The notes under the pieces are model-generated. The model had not been told where the DNA came from and did no database searches. It saw nothing but the letters and a program-made list of their open reading frames with translations. Below are positions 10,262-21,225 of a stretch of 64,000 bases of DNA, in pieces. The number at the start of each line of letters is the position of its first letter. The stretch's first letter is position 1. This DNA is from Monoplex corrugatus (lineage: Eukaryota > Mollusca > Gastropoda > Littorinimorpha > Ranellidae), in NCBI GenBank assembly GCA_030674185.1, contig CM060306.1:315001-379000 (forward strand), given 5' to 3'. Both the position numbers and the translations under genes were made by a program.

Positions 10262-10345
10262 ACAGAACCGATCGTTGTGGTGAAGTGGTTACTCAACGGA
10301 CGTGTGACTGGGACATCATGGGTTTGAGCCCTTATTGTTTCAGAA
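10262..10345 (+). repeat. candidate tRNA-derived SINE head
   Basis: TGGTGAAGTGGTTACTC resembles an RNA polymerase III A box and GGGTTTGAGCCC resembles a B box, at about the right spacing. The T-arm would pair poorly, so this would be a decayed SINE promoter and not a tRNA gene. A body might extend towards about 10560. No second copy is visible in the window. Confidence 0.3.
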
Positions 10346-10869
10346 CAAAGAAAAATTGTGGAATCTTCTGCCCTCACTAGCTCCTACTCACAGCTGAGCG
10401 CGCTGTGGGCTCAATGGAGTCTAATCCACTTATGAATGCGTTACTGGGAGTGTTGTTGACATTTCCCCACCAGTACAGCAGGTGTCTGTCTCTCCGACCT
10501 GGTGGACTCCAGCGTATGTTATAAACTACTATGCACAGAGTAGGCCACAACCTTGTCACGCAGTCTCAGTCCCAAACAGAACTGTATACCATCATGATCG
10601 TCATCCGCATTATCATAAAACCATCAAATGCTACAGAGAGAACTGACGGATTCTGTGGCCATTCATTTCCTGATCTCATGGTGATTTCAGTTCCACCCCT
10701 CTGCCTTTTACATGCCTACAGTATTGAATTCAAGTTGTGATTGTTGGTGTCAATGATTCACGGGAGATGTCGTTTGACGGTCATGCTGGTGGTCTCCATA
10801 CTAAAGTGATGGGGGGGGGGGGGGGGCTCTCGGTTGGCTGGCTCTGCAAATGAGTGATTACTGTCGGTA
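10346..10869. other. spacer without a recognisable gene
   Basis: About 520 bp of mixed sequence with a poly-G run (about 10810-10826). Short open frames exist on both strands but none shows a family motif or good splice sites. Confidence 0.5.
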
Positions 10870-12055
10870 AAGCGGGCTTAGTAAGTGGTGTAGATTTGTG
10901 GAAGGGAAAAGAACTGTTAATGCCATATACATCCTAAGAACTATCATGGAGTGGTCAATCGAGTTCAATAAGGATTTATATTTATGCTTTGTTGATTATA
11001 CCAAGGCTCTCGACCAGGTTAGACATGAAGAATTGATCAACCAACTAGAAAGACTAAACATTGATGGAAAAGATCTAAGAATAATCAGAAATATCTATTG
11101 GGAACAAACCGCAACAATGAGAATAGAAAACGATATAAGCTCTTTCCAAAATATCGAAAGAAGAGTCAGGCAAGGTTGTGTTCTGTCACCAGATTTGCTT
11201 TCACTTTACAGCAAAACCATCATGAGAAACCTAGAAGAATGCCTTGGAATAAAGGTTGGAGGAAAAATAATAAACGACATTCGTTACGCAGATGACACCG
11301 TGCTAATTGCAGAAAATAAAAGGGACTTACAAAACCTTCTGAATACAATAGAAATAGAAAGCAAAACTAAAGGGTTGGAGCTAAATAGCAAGAAGACTGA
11401 AGTCTTGATAATCAGCAGAAAAAATGAAATCCCCCCCCCCCCTCCCTGCAAAATAACAGAAAATGGCACAACTTTGAGACAGGTTGTTGATAAGTTTAAA
11501 TATCTGGGAATTGGTCATCTCACCAGACGGCAGATGCACGTCTGAAATATCCAGCAGAATCAGCCAAGCCAAAACAGCATTCAAGAAGATGCCTATCAGT
11601 TAACATCAGGAAGAGAGTTCTTGAATATTATATAGAACCGACAATATTATACGGTTGTGAGGCATGGACAGTCAACACGCAAAGCCTGAGCAAGATAGAG
11701 GAAGTCGAAATGTGGTTTCTAAGAAGAATGTTGAGATTCCATGGACAGCAAAGAAAACAAATGAGCCAGTCTTGATGGAAGCAGACACAAGAAGATCATT
11801 GACTAGGAAGACTAGGAAAAAAACAAGCAACATTTATACGTCATTTTATGAGGAAAGGGGAACTAGAGCACCTGGTCACAACAGGAAAGCTGGATGGAAA
11901 GAGAACATCAGGTAGACCCAGGGAGAATATATTGGACTAACTTGCAGGGTGGCCAAGGACAGAGAGGGTGGAAGATGTGCTTGTGGTGACAAGGGACAGA
12001 TGCATATGAAGGGCCCTGATCGCCAGCGACATGCGGCAGGGCACATGATGATGAA
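10870..12055 (+). mobile_element. RTE-like LINE, copy 2 (5'-truncated, broken)
   Basis: About 1.2 kb covering the RT palm to the C-terminus of an RTE-type element. The last 400 bp are a close relative of 5216-5626. It begins inside the RT at a GKRTVNAIYILR segment and ends with acatgatgatgaa, an (ATG)n-like tail. Several frameshifts and stops follow 11545. Confidence 0.85.
10898..11545 (+). pseudogene. RTE-like reverse transcriptase fragment
   Basis: A 215-codon frame with RT palm motifs: CFVDYTKALDQVRHEEL (FVDY with the first catalytic Asp), RRVRQGCVLSPDLLSLY and IRYADDTVLIA (YADD), then KKTEVLIISRK and FKYLG. A C10 tract near 11430 gives a PPPPP insertion. The frame is lost after FKYLGIGHL. 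Downstream pieces in other frames (CEAWTVN, RRMLR, GRPRENILD) carry the protein to about 11970. The order and wording of the motifs are those of RTE/BovB-type ORF2, but the endonuclease is missing. Confidence 0.82.
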
Positions 12056-12315
12056 TAAACAGTGTCCTTGATAAGCTGGGTCAGAACAGTCAGTGTCCTT
12101 GATAAGTGGGTCAGAACAGCCAGTGTTGAACTCCACCAAAATGATCCAGCAGTAGTGCATGGTCTCCTCTGTTGGGCGGCCCCATGGCGGATTGACATAA
12201 TTGTCTCCCCTGGACTTCCTGACAGTGGGACTTTGACAGAATGCATTCGGGGTTGGAACAGGAATGACAGCGTGAAATCAAGTCCCCACCAAGATGGCAA
12301 ATAACTTGGGAACAG
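12056..12315. other. spacer with a short tandem duplication
   Basis: Contains two copies of a roughly 32-bp segment (cagtgtccttgataag...gggtcagaaca) at 12060-12122 and otherwise no recognisable feature. Confidence 0.55.
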
Positions 12316-12752
12316 AAGATACAAGAAGATACAAGAATTTTTATTTAGCCCAAAGCATCACAATGGGAAATTGTTTTGGCATTCGCATTAAAATACATAT
12401 AGGCACAAGAACGCATAAACACATGTACACACATACTCTTACTCTCTCTCACTCTCTTTCACTCCTCTCTCTCACCCTCTCCCTCCCCTCATCTCTCTCC
12501 CCCTCCCTCTTTGTCGAAACAATATCAAAGATAATGACTAAATCTAAATATGTACAGTTAAAAAAGCACATCATAAGAGTCAGATGCCTTGGTCAGGACT
12601 TTTAACAATGGACAAAAAGGGCAATACTCATTGAAAAAACTTTGGTAGGTATAGAAAAAAATTGATTAAAGATGCAACGTGATATGCACATTAAAATCAA
12701 AATGAGTTAAATACAATAAAATGAGTATGTAGACTAAGAGGACAAGGTTAAA
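12316..12752 (-). mobile_element. family B LINE, solo 3' end
   Basis: About 435 bp that match 13222-13640, the 3' untranslated end of the LINE at 13222-16395, with small indels. On the minus strand it ends in GGGCTAAATAAAAATTC followed by tandem TTGTATC-like tails. It has no coding sequence, so it is a strongly 5'-truncated insertion. A CT-rich tract (12437-12512) is part of the element. Confidence 0.85.
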
Positions 12753-12754
12753 CA

Positions 12755-13215
12755 AGAGAAGAACAAGAACAGGATTTTATTTTAGCCCAGTGCTCAGACA
12801 CGTGGAAAATGTTTTGGCTATGCATACAATCACACTCACGCATCACAACAATTACAATGTTCAACATCATGAAAGACAAATTCGTGGGTCATCCATGGAA
12901 TCGAAGAAACACACGCACACAACACACACACACTCTCACGCCAAGGCGCCCATATCCAAGCCACCTTAGCCCTGCCAGCTAATTAATTTAACAGCGCGCA
13001 TCTGTCTTTCCCTTCCCCTCTCCACACCACCCTCACTCATCCAGTGGTGGGCCACAGGCACACATTGAAGTATAGGCTTACAGATTGACCTAGATTCGAC
13101 TAGGCCTACTCTGTGCCAGTATCAGTCACTTCCTACACTCCGTCCCTCCCGAAAGATCGTAGCAGTTACAAAGCACTGCTGTAGAGTGGTGGACTCGGTC
13201 AAACCTGCCTGACTA
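12755..13215 (-). mobile_element. diverged relative of the family B 3' end
   Basis: At 12757-12825 the plus strand reads aagaacaagaacaggatttt, attttagccca and ggaaaatgttttggc. These line up with the conserved end of family B (atttagccca, ggaaattgttttggc), so this looks like the terminus of a related LINE. The rest, to about 13215, would be its unrecognised 3' untranslated region or unrelated sequence. Confidence 0.45.
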
Positions 13216-13714
13216 AAAATACAAGATACAAGATACAATATTCTATTTAGCCCAGAACATCACAATGGGAAATTGTTTTGGCATTCGCATTAAAATACAC
13301 ACAGGAATAAGAACGCATAAACAAATGTACACACATACTCTTACTCTCTCTCATCCATCTCTCACCCTCTCCCTCCCCTCATCTCTCTCCCCCTCCCTCG
13401 TTGTTGAACACAATATCAAAGATTATGACTAATTCTAAAAATGTACGGTTAAAAAAGCACATCATAAGTCAGATGACTTGGTTAGGACTTTTAACAATGG
13501 ACAAAAAGGGCAATACTCATTGAAAAACAACTTTGGAAAGTATAGAAAAATTTGATTAAAGATGCAATTCAATATGCACATTAAAATCAAATTGAAGTAA
13601 AAACAATAAAATGAGTATGTAGACTAAGAGGACAAAGTTAAACTTTTTAAGTCAACCGACAGAAACACATATACAAGCAACAGCCGACCCCCCATCCCCC
13701 ACACACACACCACA

Positions 13715-13755
<41 letters not shown>

Positions 13756-13889
13756 AACCACATCTGCACGCGCACGGAGTCAATACACACACATACACAT
13801 GCACACGCACGCACCCACACACCCTCTCTATACCCTCTCTCACATACAACCCCACAATGCTATGCACACAATGTTTGCTCCAACATAAG

Positions 13890-14340
13890 TCAATTGTACA
13901 CATCCACACGCTCTCTCCTCTGCTCATCCTTAACTCCAAAGCCCTGGCACATCTCACGTGAACAAGTAGGGACAGTATCACGGGCCGTCTTCACATAGAA
14001 GCTGTTGCTTAACCGGCTTGTCCTGGCCTTAAAGAACCTGAATCGTTTACCGGAAGGGAGAGGGGAGAAGAAAGTATTTGCCGGATGGCCCTCGTCGGCC
14101 ACGATGGATTTGACCTTCTTTTCCATTCTTCTAAGATAGATGGACTCAAGGGGCTCCGAAGTGGTCCCAATAATTTTCGAGGCGGTCCGGACAACTCTAT
14201 TGAGCCTCTCCCTCTCGGCTGCGGGGAGGGCGCCGTACCAGGCAGTGATCGAAAAGGTCAGTACGCTCTCTATCACTGCCCGGTAGAACTGCAGAGTATA
14301 TTTTGACCAACACCGAACTTTTTGAGTTGGCGGAGGAAGA
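13890..14340 (-). pseudogene. family B ORF2, C-terminal part
   Basis: The frame encodes LQFYRAVIESVLTFSITAWYG, then RLNRVVRTASKIIG, IYLRRMEKK, HPANTFFSPLPSGKRFRFF and a terminal region. This is the conserved post-RT region of CR1/Rex1-like ORF2 proteins. It is out of frame with the RT upstream, with the shift near 14310. The stop is at 13890. Confidence 0.8.
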
Positions 14341-15340
14341 ACAGTCTTTGTTGGGATTTTGACACAATGTTGCTGGTGTTCTCCCACTTCAACGAGCTTG
14401 ATATTGTCGTACCTAGAATCTTGAATGTTTCTACAACTTCTACGGACTCTCCCTTAATCACAAGGGGAATGACAGGGGTCTTGGATCTTCTGGTGTCCAC
14501 AATCAATTCCTTAGTTTTAACAGCATTTAGTTCCAGATTGTTACTGTCACACCATCTGACAAGTTTCTGTATTTCGTTGAAGTATGCGGACTCGTCGCCG
14601 TTGTTGATCAGGCCCTCTACCGTGGTATCATCGGAGAACTTAAAGTACTTGACCGTGTCACTTGATGAGCGGCAATCGTTCGTGTACAGAGTGAACAAAA
14701 GGGGCGACAAGACACAGCCCTGAGGAGCACCAGTGCTCAGAGTGAGGGGGGAGGAATGGATGCCGTTCACTTTCACGACCTGTTTCCTGTTGGATAGAAA
14801 GTCTGTGATCCACATGCACATTTGGGGTCTGATGTTGAGGTCTGAAAGTTTTGTGTGTAGTTTAGCTGGGATGATTGTGTTAAAAGCTGAGCTAAAATCG
14901 ACAAAGAGAATGCGTGCGTATGTTTTGGGAGAGTCAAGGTGTTGTAGGAGGTAGTGCATGAGAAGAGAGACCGCATCGTCCACTGATCTGTTTGCCCTGT
15001 ATGCGAACTGAAGGGGATCAAGAAGATGGTCAGTTGCTGATTTAAGGTGTTGCAGGACAATCCTTTCGAAGACCTTCATCACGATGGAGGTCAGCGCAAC
15101 AGGCCTAAAGTCATTGAGTGTCGACACTTTTGGCTTTTTGGGGACTGGGATGATGTTGGCCGCTTTGAAGCAAGAGGGAACATGACAGAGCTCTAGTGAC
15201 CTGTTGAAGATGTCGCAGAAAACAGGTGCTAGTTGGTCAGCGCAGGTCTTGATCACTGAAGGGGAGACGTTGTCTGGGCCCGATGCTTTCCTCGTGTTTT
15301 GTTTTTTGAAGAAGGATCTGACTGTGTGTTCGCTAACCAC
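14310..15340 (-). pseudogene. family B reverse transcriptase
   Basis: The frame 15622-14273 has an N-terminal proline-rich stretch and then a complete RT core: KASGPDNVSPSVIK (residues 112-125), DFRPVALTSI (171-180), LFVDFSSAFNTI (239-250), STGAPQGCVLSPLLFTLYT (296-314) and FSDD (329-332) in place of the commoner FADD. It then runs through KTKELIVDTRR and FKILG. The Ala-to-Ser change leaves both catalytic aspartates. The frame continues from a different endonuclease frame across the low-complexity Pro/Ser linker, so a slippage indel there has broken the ORF. Confidence 0.85.
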
Positions 15341-15619
15341 AAGAGGCCGGGGGGCTGGGGGAGGGGGTGGATGGGGGGGAGGGGTGGAGGAGGGGGAAGG
15401 GGATAGAGAGGGAGAGGGTGGAGGCCTTGTGGAGGTAGGGAAGGGAGGAGGGGCAGAGGAGGGAGAGGGGTGGAGGGGGAGGCTTTGTTGAGGAGGAAGG
15501 TGGAGGGACGGGAGAGTGGGAAGGAAGGAGCGGGGAGGGAGGAGGAGGGGGGAGGGTATGCCCTGGTGAGGGTGGGGCAGTGCTGGCGGGGGAAGCCTTG
15601 TTCTGCCTGTCGAAGCGTG

Positions 15620-16388
15620 CATAGAAGTTGTTGAGTTGGTCTGGTAGTGTGTGGTCCGTATTTAGCGTGTTTGATTTGTTCTTCATTTGTGTGATTGTAT
15701 GCAGCCCCTGCCAAACTGCACGAACGTCGTTGGAGGCAAACTGGCTCTCCAGTTTCTGACAATACTTCTTCTTTGCCTTCACGATCTCTGCCTCTGCTTC
15801 CCGTTTTGCTTTGTTGAATTCTGTTTTATTCCCACATTTGTAAAGAGAATCTTTTTTTGAAATTTTGACTTTGATCTCTTTTGAAAACCATGGCTTAGAG
15901 TTTCCGTAGATGGTAATGGACTTTGTAGGAATGCACAAGTTTTCACAGAAGTGGATGTAAGACGTGACTGTGTCTACGAATTCATCGAGGTCCGGGCATG
16001 CATCCTTGAACATTGACCAATCTGTTATATCAAAACAGGCCTGCAGGGTCTCGACCGATGCGGCCGACCATTGCTTTATTTCTTTCCGCACGGGTTTCAT
16101 TGCCTTCAGTTTCTGTTTATAGGTTGGAAGGTGAAGGACGGTGGCTTGGTCCGAAGCACCGAGGGGTGCACGTGCGACCGAGCGATAGGCGCCCGAAAAA
16201 GCACAATAACAATGGTCTAGGATTTTATCTTCACGGGTGGGGCAGATGACTTGCTGTTTGAATTTTGGGAGAGAAGAATTGAGCTTAGTATGATTAAAGT
16301 CACCGAGAACAAGGATGAAAGAGTCTGGGTGTTGGTTTTCTATTGCAGTGACTTGATCAGCAAGAAATGTATCCAAGAAAAACAACAA
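15620..16388 (-). pseudogene. family B endonuclease C-terminal half and linker
   Basis: The 16388-15333 frame reads FILVLGDFNH, then LDHCYCAFSGAYRSV and GASDQATVLHLP, the last endonuclease motifs (GDFN, DH, SD with Gln in place of His). A linker follows with W-rich and K-rich helices (KPWFSKEIKVK, NNFYARFD) typical of CR1-group ORF2. The conserved frame leaves this ORF inside the proline-rich tract. The N-terminal half of the endonuclease is absent, so the copy is 5'-truncated near 16395. Confidence 0.8.
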
Positions 16389-16395
16389 CAGTGTT

Positions 16396-16710
16396 ATCCA
16401 ACTAGGTACGTCTTTGGCCCATGGTTTAAAAGGAAAGGTAATATTTACAGAAAATGTACAGAGCTGAAGTCAGAGGTACCAGGCCTGCAGACACCTTCTG
16501 GAGAAAACGAAGTACCGTACAGTATAAGTCAGAGGTACCAGGCCTGCAGACACCTTCTGGAGAAACGAGGTACCATACAGTATCAAGTAAATGTCTATTG
16601 AAAGAAGAGTAAGAATACACCGGAAAAGAGATCCTTGAAGGTTGAAATTTACCTGGTCCTCGCCTAAGAGAATCACCCACAGTTACTGTAAGCCCCTCCT
16701 GTCTGTGTTG
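16396..16710. other. possible 3' untranslated region of the host gene, with a 63-bp tandem duplication
   Basis: Follows the stop of the minus-strand host gene. A segment of about 63 bp containing GTCAGAGGTACCAGGCCTGC and AGACACCTTCTGGAGAAA occurs twice in tandem (about 16467-16592). No clear AATAAA signal on the minus strand, so the transcript end is not located. Confidence 0.4.
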
Positions 16711-16779
16711 TCACACCCGGGACACAGAAGGGAAACTACAACTCCTGTGACCACCAAGCTCCATGGCAGTTGTCAGGGA
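16711..16779 (-). CDS. host gene, exon 8 (terminal coding exon)
   Basis: The minus strand has a strong acceptor, tttgtctctttctccccag, then 22 codons beginning SLTTAMELGG and ending SFPSVSRV with a TGA at 16713-16711. The phase-0 start matches the phase-0 end of exon 7. The last codons also contain CGG|gtgtga, which could act as a weak donor, so the protein might continue further. I found no plausible later exon between here and 1, where sequence is mostly LINE and array. No domain is recognisable in so short a piece. Probably the Ser-rich C-terminus of the adaptor-like protein described under exon 1. Confidence 0.55.
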   Translation of the reverse strand, partial: SLTTAMELGGHRSCSFPSVSRV

Positions 16780-16879
16780 CTGGGGAGAAAGAGACAAACG
16801 TTGCCAGATGTGGTCTGTCCATGTAGATAGCGTTCGAAAGAAGAAGAATCACATGGTTTTACGGCAAAGTTATTTAACT

Positions 16880-18440
16880 GACACAACAGCACAGTTATCA
16901 CAGACATAACAAAGCTATCTAACAGACATAACAAAGCATAACAAAGCTATCCAACAGACACAACAAAGCTATTCCACAGATATATCAACAAAATTATCAA
17001 CAGACATAACAGCAAAGCTATCCCACAGACATAATACAGTTATCCCACAGACATAATACAGTTATCCCACAGACATAACAACAAAGTAAATCCACAAAAA
17101 ATATAGTTATCCCACAGACATTACAACAAAGTTATCCCACAGACATTACAACAAAGTTATCCCACAGACATAAACAAAGTTATCCCACAGACATTACAAC
17201 AAAGTTATCCCACAGACATTACAACAAAGTTATCCCACAGACATAATACAGTTATCCCACAGATATTACAACAAAGTTATCCCACAGACATTACAACAAA
17301 GTTATCCCACAGACATAACAACAAAGTTATCCCACAGACATTACAACAAAGTTATCCCACAGACATAACAACAAAGTTATCCCACAGACATTACAACAAA
17401 GTTATCCCACAGACATTACAACAAAGTTATCCCACAGACATTACAACAAAGTTATCCCATAGACATTACAACAAAGTTATCCCACAGACATAACAAAGTT
17501 ATCCCACAGACATACAACAAAGTTATCCCACAGACATTACAACAAAGTTATCCCACAGATATTACAACAAGTTATCCCACAGACATAACAACAAAGTTAT
17601 CCCACAGACATTACAACAAAGTTATCCCACAGTACATTAAAACAAAGTTATCCCACAGACATTACAACAAAGTTATCCCACAGACATTAACAACAAAGTT
17701 ATCCCACAGACATTACAACAAAGTTATCCCACAGACATACAACAAAGTTATCCCACAGACATTACAACAAAGTTATCCCACAGACATTACAACAAAGCTT
17801 ATCCCACAGACATTACAACAAATTATCCCACAGACATAACAAAGTTATCCCACAGACATTACAACAAATTTATCCCACAGAAAACAAGTTATCCCACAGA
17901 CATACAACAAAGTTATCCCACAGACATACAACAAAGTTATCCCACAGACATTACAACAAAGTTATCCCACAGACATTAAACAAAGTTATCCCACAGACAT
18001 TACAACAAAGTTATCCCACAGACATTACAACAAAGTTATCCCACAGACATTACAACAAAGTTATCCACAGACATTACAACAAAGTTATCCCACAGACATA
18101 AACAAAGTTATCCCACAGACTTTAACAAAGTTATCCCACAGACATAACAAAGTTATCCCACAGACATTACAACAAAGTTATCCCACAGACATACAACAAA
18201 GTTATCCCACAGACATAACAAAGTTATCCCACAGACATACAAAGTTATCCCACAGACAAACAAAGTTATCCCACAGACATACAACAAAGTTATCCCACAG
18301 ACATTACAACAAAGTTATCCCACAGACATAACAAAGTTATCCCACAGACATTACAACAAAGTTATCCCACAGACATTACAACAAAGTTATCCCACAGACA
18401 TAACAAAGTTATCCCACAAACATAACAGCAAGCTTCTCTC
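16880..18440. repeat. 25-bp minisatellite in host intron 7
   Basis: About 60 copies of a 25-bp unit, AAGTTATCCCACAGACATTA plus CAACA, with one- to six-base indels (cataacaaag, cataataca). The left copies (16880-17100) are degenerate. The unit aligns with the 33-bp unit at 6666-10250 apart from about 8 extra bases there. Confidence 0.95.
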
Positions 18441-18459
18441 ACTGATACAACGCAGTGGG

Positions 18460-19068
18460 TATGTCTGTTCACTGTTCAGCCAGTCAGAATGCACGAACGT
18501 CAGCTGGATAGAGGTTGCATAAATTTGTTCGTTTACTCAGAGGGCGTGGTTTGTTCACTGTTCAGCATGCTCTAGCTGCTCGTACTGTTCAGATGGGTGT
18601 CGTCGATTTACTGTTCAGAGGGGTGTGATCTATTCACCGTTCAGATGGGTCTGGGCTGTCTATTGTTTATATGGGCGTGGTTTGATTTATTGCTCGGAGG
18701 GGCGGTAGTTTGTTACCTGTTTGTAGGGGCGTAGTCTGTTATTTACTGCTCGGAGGGGCGTGATTTGTTTAAAGTTCGGAGGGGCGTGGTCTGTTCACTG
18801 TCCGGAGGGGCGTGGTTTGTTTACTGTTTGTAGGGGCGTAGTCTGTTTACTGCTCAGAGGGGCGTGATTTGTTTAAAGTTCGGAGGGGCATGGTCTGTTC
18901 ACTGTTCGGAGGGGCGTGGTTTGTTTACTGTTTGGGATGGGCGTAGTCTGTTTACTGTCTGGAGGGGCGTAGTCTGTTCACTGTTCGGAGGGGCGTAGTC
19001 TGTTCACTGTTCGGAGGGGCGTAGTCTGGTCACTGTTCGGAGGGGCGTAGTCTGTTCACTGTTCACAT
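18460..19068. repeat. 26-bp minisatellite beside the exon 7 donor
   Basis: A G-rich unit of about 26 bp, CTGTTCACTGTTCGGAGGGG plus CGTAGT, with variants (tttactgtttgtagg, cagatgggt). About 22 copies, degenerate on the left and regular on the right. The last copy ends about 10 bp from the donor of exon 7. Confidence 0.93.
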
Positions 19069-19078
19069 ACTCAGATAC

Positions 19079-19218
19079 CGGACCAGCAGAAGCATCACGT
19101 GTGAAGAGGGGCAGGCGGTGGGTACGGGGGGGCAGAAGGGAGGGGTAGCAGGTATGCTCTTCGTCTTCTCTTCCTCGTCCGTTTGCTGCAGGTAGAGGTG
19201 ACCCAGTGACAGACGGTA
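19079..19218 (-). CDS. host gene, exon 7
   Basis: 140 bp between a (GT)n-tacag acceptor and a CCG|gtatct donor on the minus strand. In the frame that fits its neighbours (phase 1 in, phase 0 out) it encodes 46 residues: PSVTGSPLPAANGRGREDEE, then HTCYPSLLPPRTHRLPLF and TRDASAGP. It is Pro/Ser-rich with an acidic patch, as expected for a disordered adaptor tail. A second frame (YRLSLGHLYLQQ...) is also open and would fit if exon 6 used the alternative GAG|gtcagt donor. I prefer the first because its donor is nearer consensus and exon 8 then joins without a stop. Confidence 0.6.
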
Positions 19219-19588
<370 letters not shown>

Positions 19589-19590
19589 TA

Positions 19591-19618
19591 AGCTACGCAC
19601 AAAAAGTTAAGGATCACT
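19591..19618 (+). repeat. Tc1 left terminal inverted repeat
   Basis: Starts AGCTACGCACAAAAAG directly after a TA. Bases 19593-19618 are the exact reverse complement of 21196-21221. The outermost two bases differ from the right end. Confidence 0.93.
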
Positions 19619-19952
19619 ATGAGAAAACAGGTGCGTAATAAACTCAGTTCGCTACTGTTATTTATTTCTCAGTCCAGCCAAATTGTTATGAATTCTTGTT
19701 CAGCTGTAAGTGGGCGATGTTGTGTTAGTGCGAAAATTGCACGGGATTCTCTACTACTGAGCTTGGCCGCAAACGGAAAAGCGGAAACTTGCGAAAAAGG
19801 ACCTTGTTTTGGACCGTTCTGCCTGAACACATTGCACAAGCCAGATGGAAAAACCATTATGCACGTGCAAGCACTGCTGTTTATGTGTGAGATGCTGTCT
19901 CTTGCTTGGCTTTATAAGAAGACATTCCACCAGTAGTAGGCCTGATCTGACA

Positions 19953-20981
19953 ATGCCTCCACGACGAAAATTGAGCGAGTTTGAGAGGGGACGAGTTGTT
20001 GCATGGTTCCAAGATGGTGTTCCCAAGCGAGAAGTGGCCAGGCGACTTCAGGTGTCCATCTCGGTCATTGTCAGACTGATTCAACGCTTCACAGCCACTG
20101 GGAGGGTCCATGAAAGACGCAGATCTGGTCGACCGAAGAAGACAAACCCACGTGAAGATCGTCTCATTGAACGACAAGCCCTGCAGACAAGAACAGCCTC
20201 TTCCAGCATCATTCAAAGGCAGTTGAGGGTGGCTACTAACATCAACATCAGCCAGCAGACCATACGGAACCGCCTTCATGGGTTTAACCTCCGTTCTCGT
20301 CGCCCAGCTGTACGGCCACGCTTAACTCCAGCCCATAGGGCAGCACGCCGCGCCTTCTGCAGACGTCACGTGAGGTGGACACGTCAGCAATGGTCCCAGG
20401 TCCTGTTCAGTGATGAATTACGCTTCACCATGAACCACAACTACGGCCGACTGAGGGTCTGGAGGCACCCAGGGCAACGCTTTATTGACACCACTGTCCA
20501 AGAAAAGGTGGCCTTTGGTGGAGGTTCTGTAATGGTCTGGGGGGCCTTCAGCCTTCACCACAGAACACCCTTGTATCATGTACAGAGTAACCTGACTGGC
20601 CTCCGATACCGGGATGAGATCCTTCGACCGCTGGCTGTGCCTACACTGCAGCAGATGGGACCGACGGCTGTCTACCAGGATGACAACGCTCGCCCCCACA
20701 GGGCAAGGGTGGTCAACGACTTCCTGCAGCAGTCTGGAGTCAACAGAATGGAGTGGCCAGCATGCAGTCCCGATCTCAACCCGATTGAGAACCTCTGGGA
20801 TGAGCTGGATCGCAAAGTGAGGAGCAACCACCCCCCTCCCAGGGATGCCCAACACCTCTACCAGATGCTGCAGGCTGAGTGGCAGGCGCTTCCACAGAGG
20901 ATCTTCACCAACCTGGTCAACTCGATGAGGACTCGCTGCGTCGAGTGCCAGAACAGCCATGGCGGTTACACGCATTACTGA
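19953..20981 (+). CDS. Tc1-family transposase, DD34E, apparently intact
   Basis: A 342-residue protein from the ATG at 19953; the open frame extends upstream, but this start gives the normal Tc1 length and MPPRRK N-terminus. Two helix-turn-helix regions bind the terminal repeats: residues about 8-50 (EFERGRVVAWFQDG, VARRLQVS) and about 65-115, joined by a GRPKK AT-hook-like link at 59-63. The catalytic DDE domain has D154 (LFSDELRF), D244 (YQDDNARPH) and E279 (SPDLNPIENLW), with 34 residues between the last two. The GGGSVMVWGAF motif at 189-199 is also present. It cuts and pastes the element at TA sites. No stop or frameshift is visible, so the copy is young or has lately been active. Confidence 0.95.
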   Translation: MPPRRKLSEFERGRVVAWFQDGVPKREVARRLQVSISVIVRLIQRFTATGRVHERRRSGRPKKTNPREDRLIERQALQTRTASSSIIQRQLRVATNINISQQTIRNRLHGFNLRSRRPAVRPRLTPAHRAARRAFCRRHVRWTRQQWSQVLFSDELRFTMNHNYGRLRVWRHPGQRFIDTTVQEKVAFGGGSVMVWGAFSLHHRTPLYHVQSNLTGLRYRDEILRPLAVPTLQQMGPTAVYQDDNARPHRARVVNDFLQQSGVNRMEWPACSPDLNPIENLWDELDRKVRSNHPPPRDAQHLYQMLQAEWQALPQRIFTNLVNSMRTRCVECQNSHGGYTHY

Positions 20982-21195
20982 ACTTTTGGGAGCATCAGAA
21001 TGCCCTGTCTTGTGATTTCAATGACTTTGGGAAATCAAATTTCGATACGTACCCACTTTGATCAAATGTACACACCAAACGATTGCTCGAAATTGAAGGC
21101 AATTGTGTATCGTTATCACTAAAGCATGGAATTAAATGTTTGCCAAACTTCAACGCATTGGCTTTCTTATTTTGAAAGTTATGAATTTTTGTGCA

Positions 21196-21223
21196 AGTGA
21201 TCCTTAACTTTTTGTGCGTAGTG
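21196..21223 (-). repeat. Tc1 right terminal inverted repeat
   Basis: Ends ...CTTTTTGTGCGTAG followed by TG and a TA target base pair. Exact reverse complement of the left repeat over 26 bases. Confidence 0.93.
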
Positions 21224-21225
21224 TA

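Larger units (their letters stand above)
13222..16395 (-). mobile_element. family B LINE (CR1/Rex1-L2 group), 5'-truncated
   Basis: A minus-strand LINE of about 3.2 kb. From its 5' side: a partial endonuclease (16388 to about 15750), linker, proline-rich segment (about 15600-15340), reverse transcriptase (15330 to about 14310), C-terminal domain (to 13890) and a long 3' untranslated region with a (GT)n tract at 13692-13755. It ends in repeated TTGTATC at 13222-13235. At least two frameshifts break the protein. A second, strongly truncated copy lies just beside it at 12316-12752. Confidence 0.9.
19591..21223 (+). mobile_element. complete Tc1-like DNA transposon
   Basis: A 1.63-kb element with terminal inverted repeats sharing 26 identical bases (19593-19618 and 21196-21221; outer end CTACGCACAAAAAGTTAAGG). 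It is flanked on both sides by TA (19589-19590 and 21224-21225), the target duplication of the Tc1/mariner superfamily. A single intact transposase frame lies inside. It sits in an intron of the host gene, in antisense orientation to it. Confidence 0.95.

Noticed and set aside
11876..12324. Minus-strand frames of 94 and 138 codons
   Set aside because: They are antisense to the RTE-like fragment and its flank and show no domain or codon pattern of their own.
6666..18440. CRISPR-like arrays
   Set aside because: Units are contiguous tandem repeats without unique spacers, in eukaryotic sequence.
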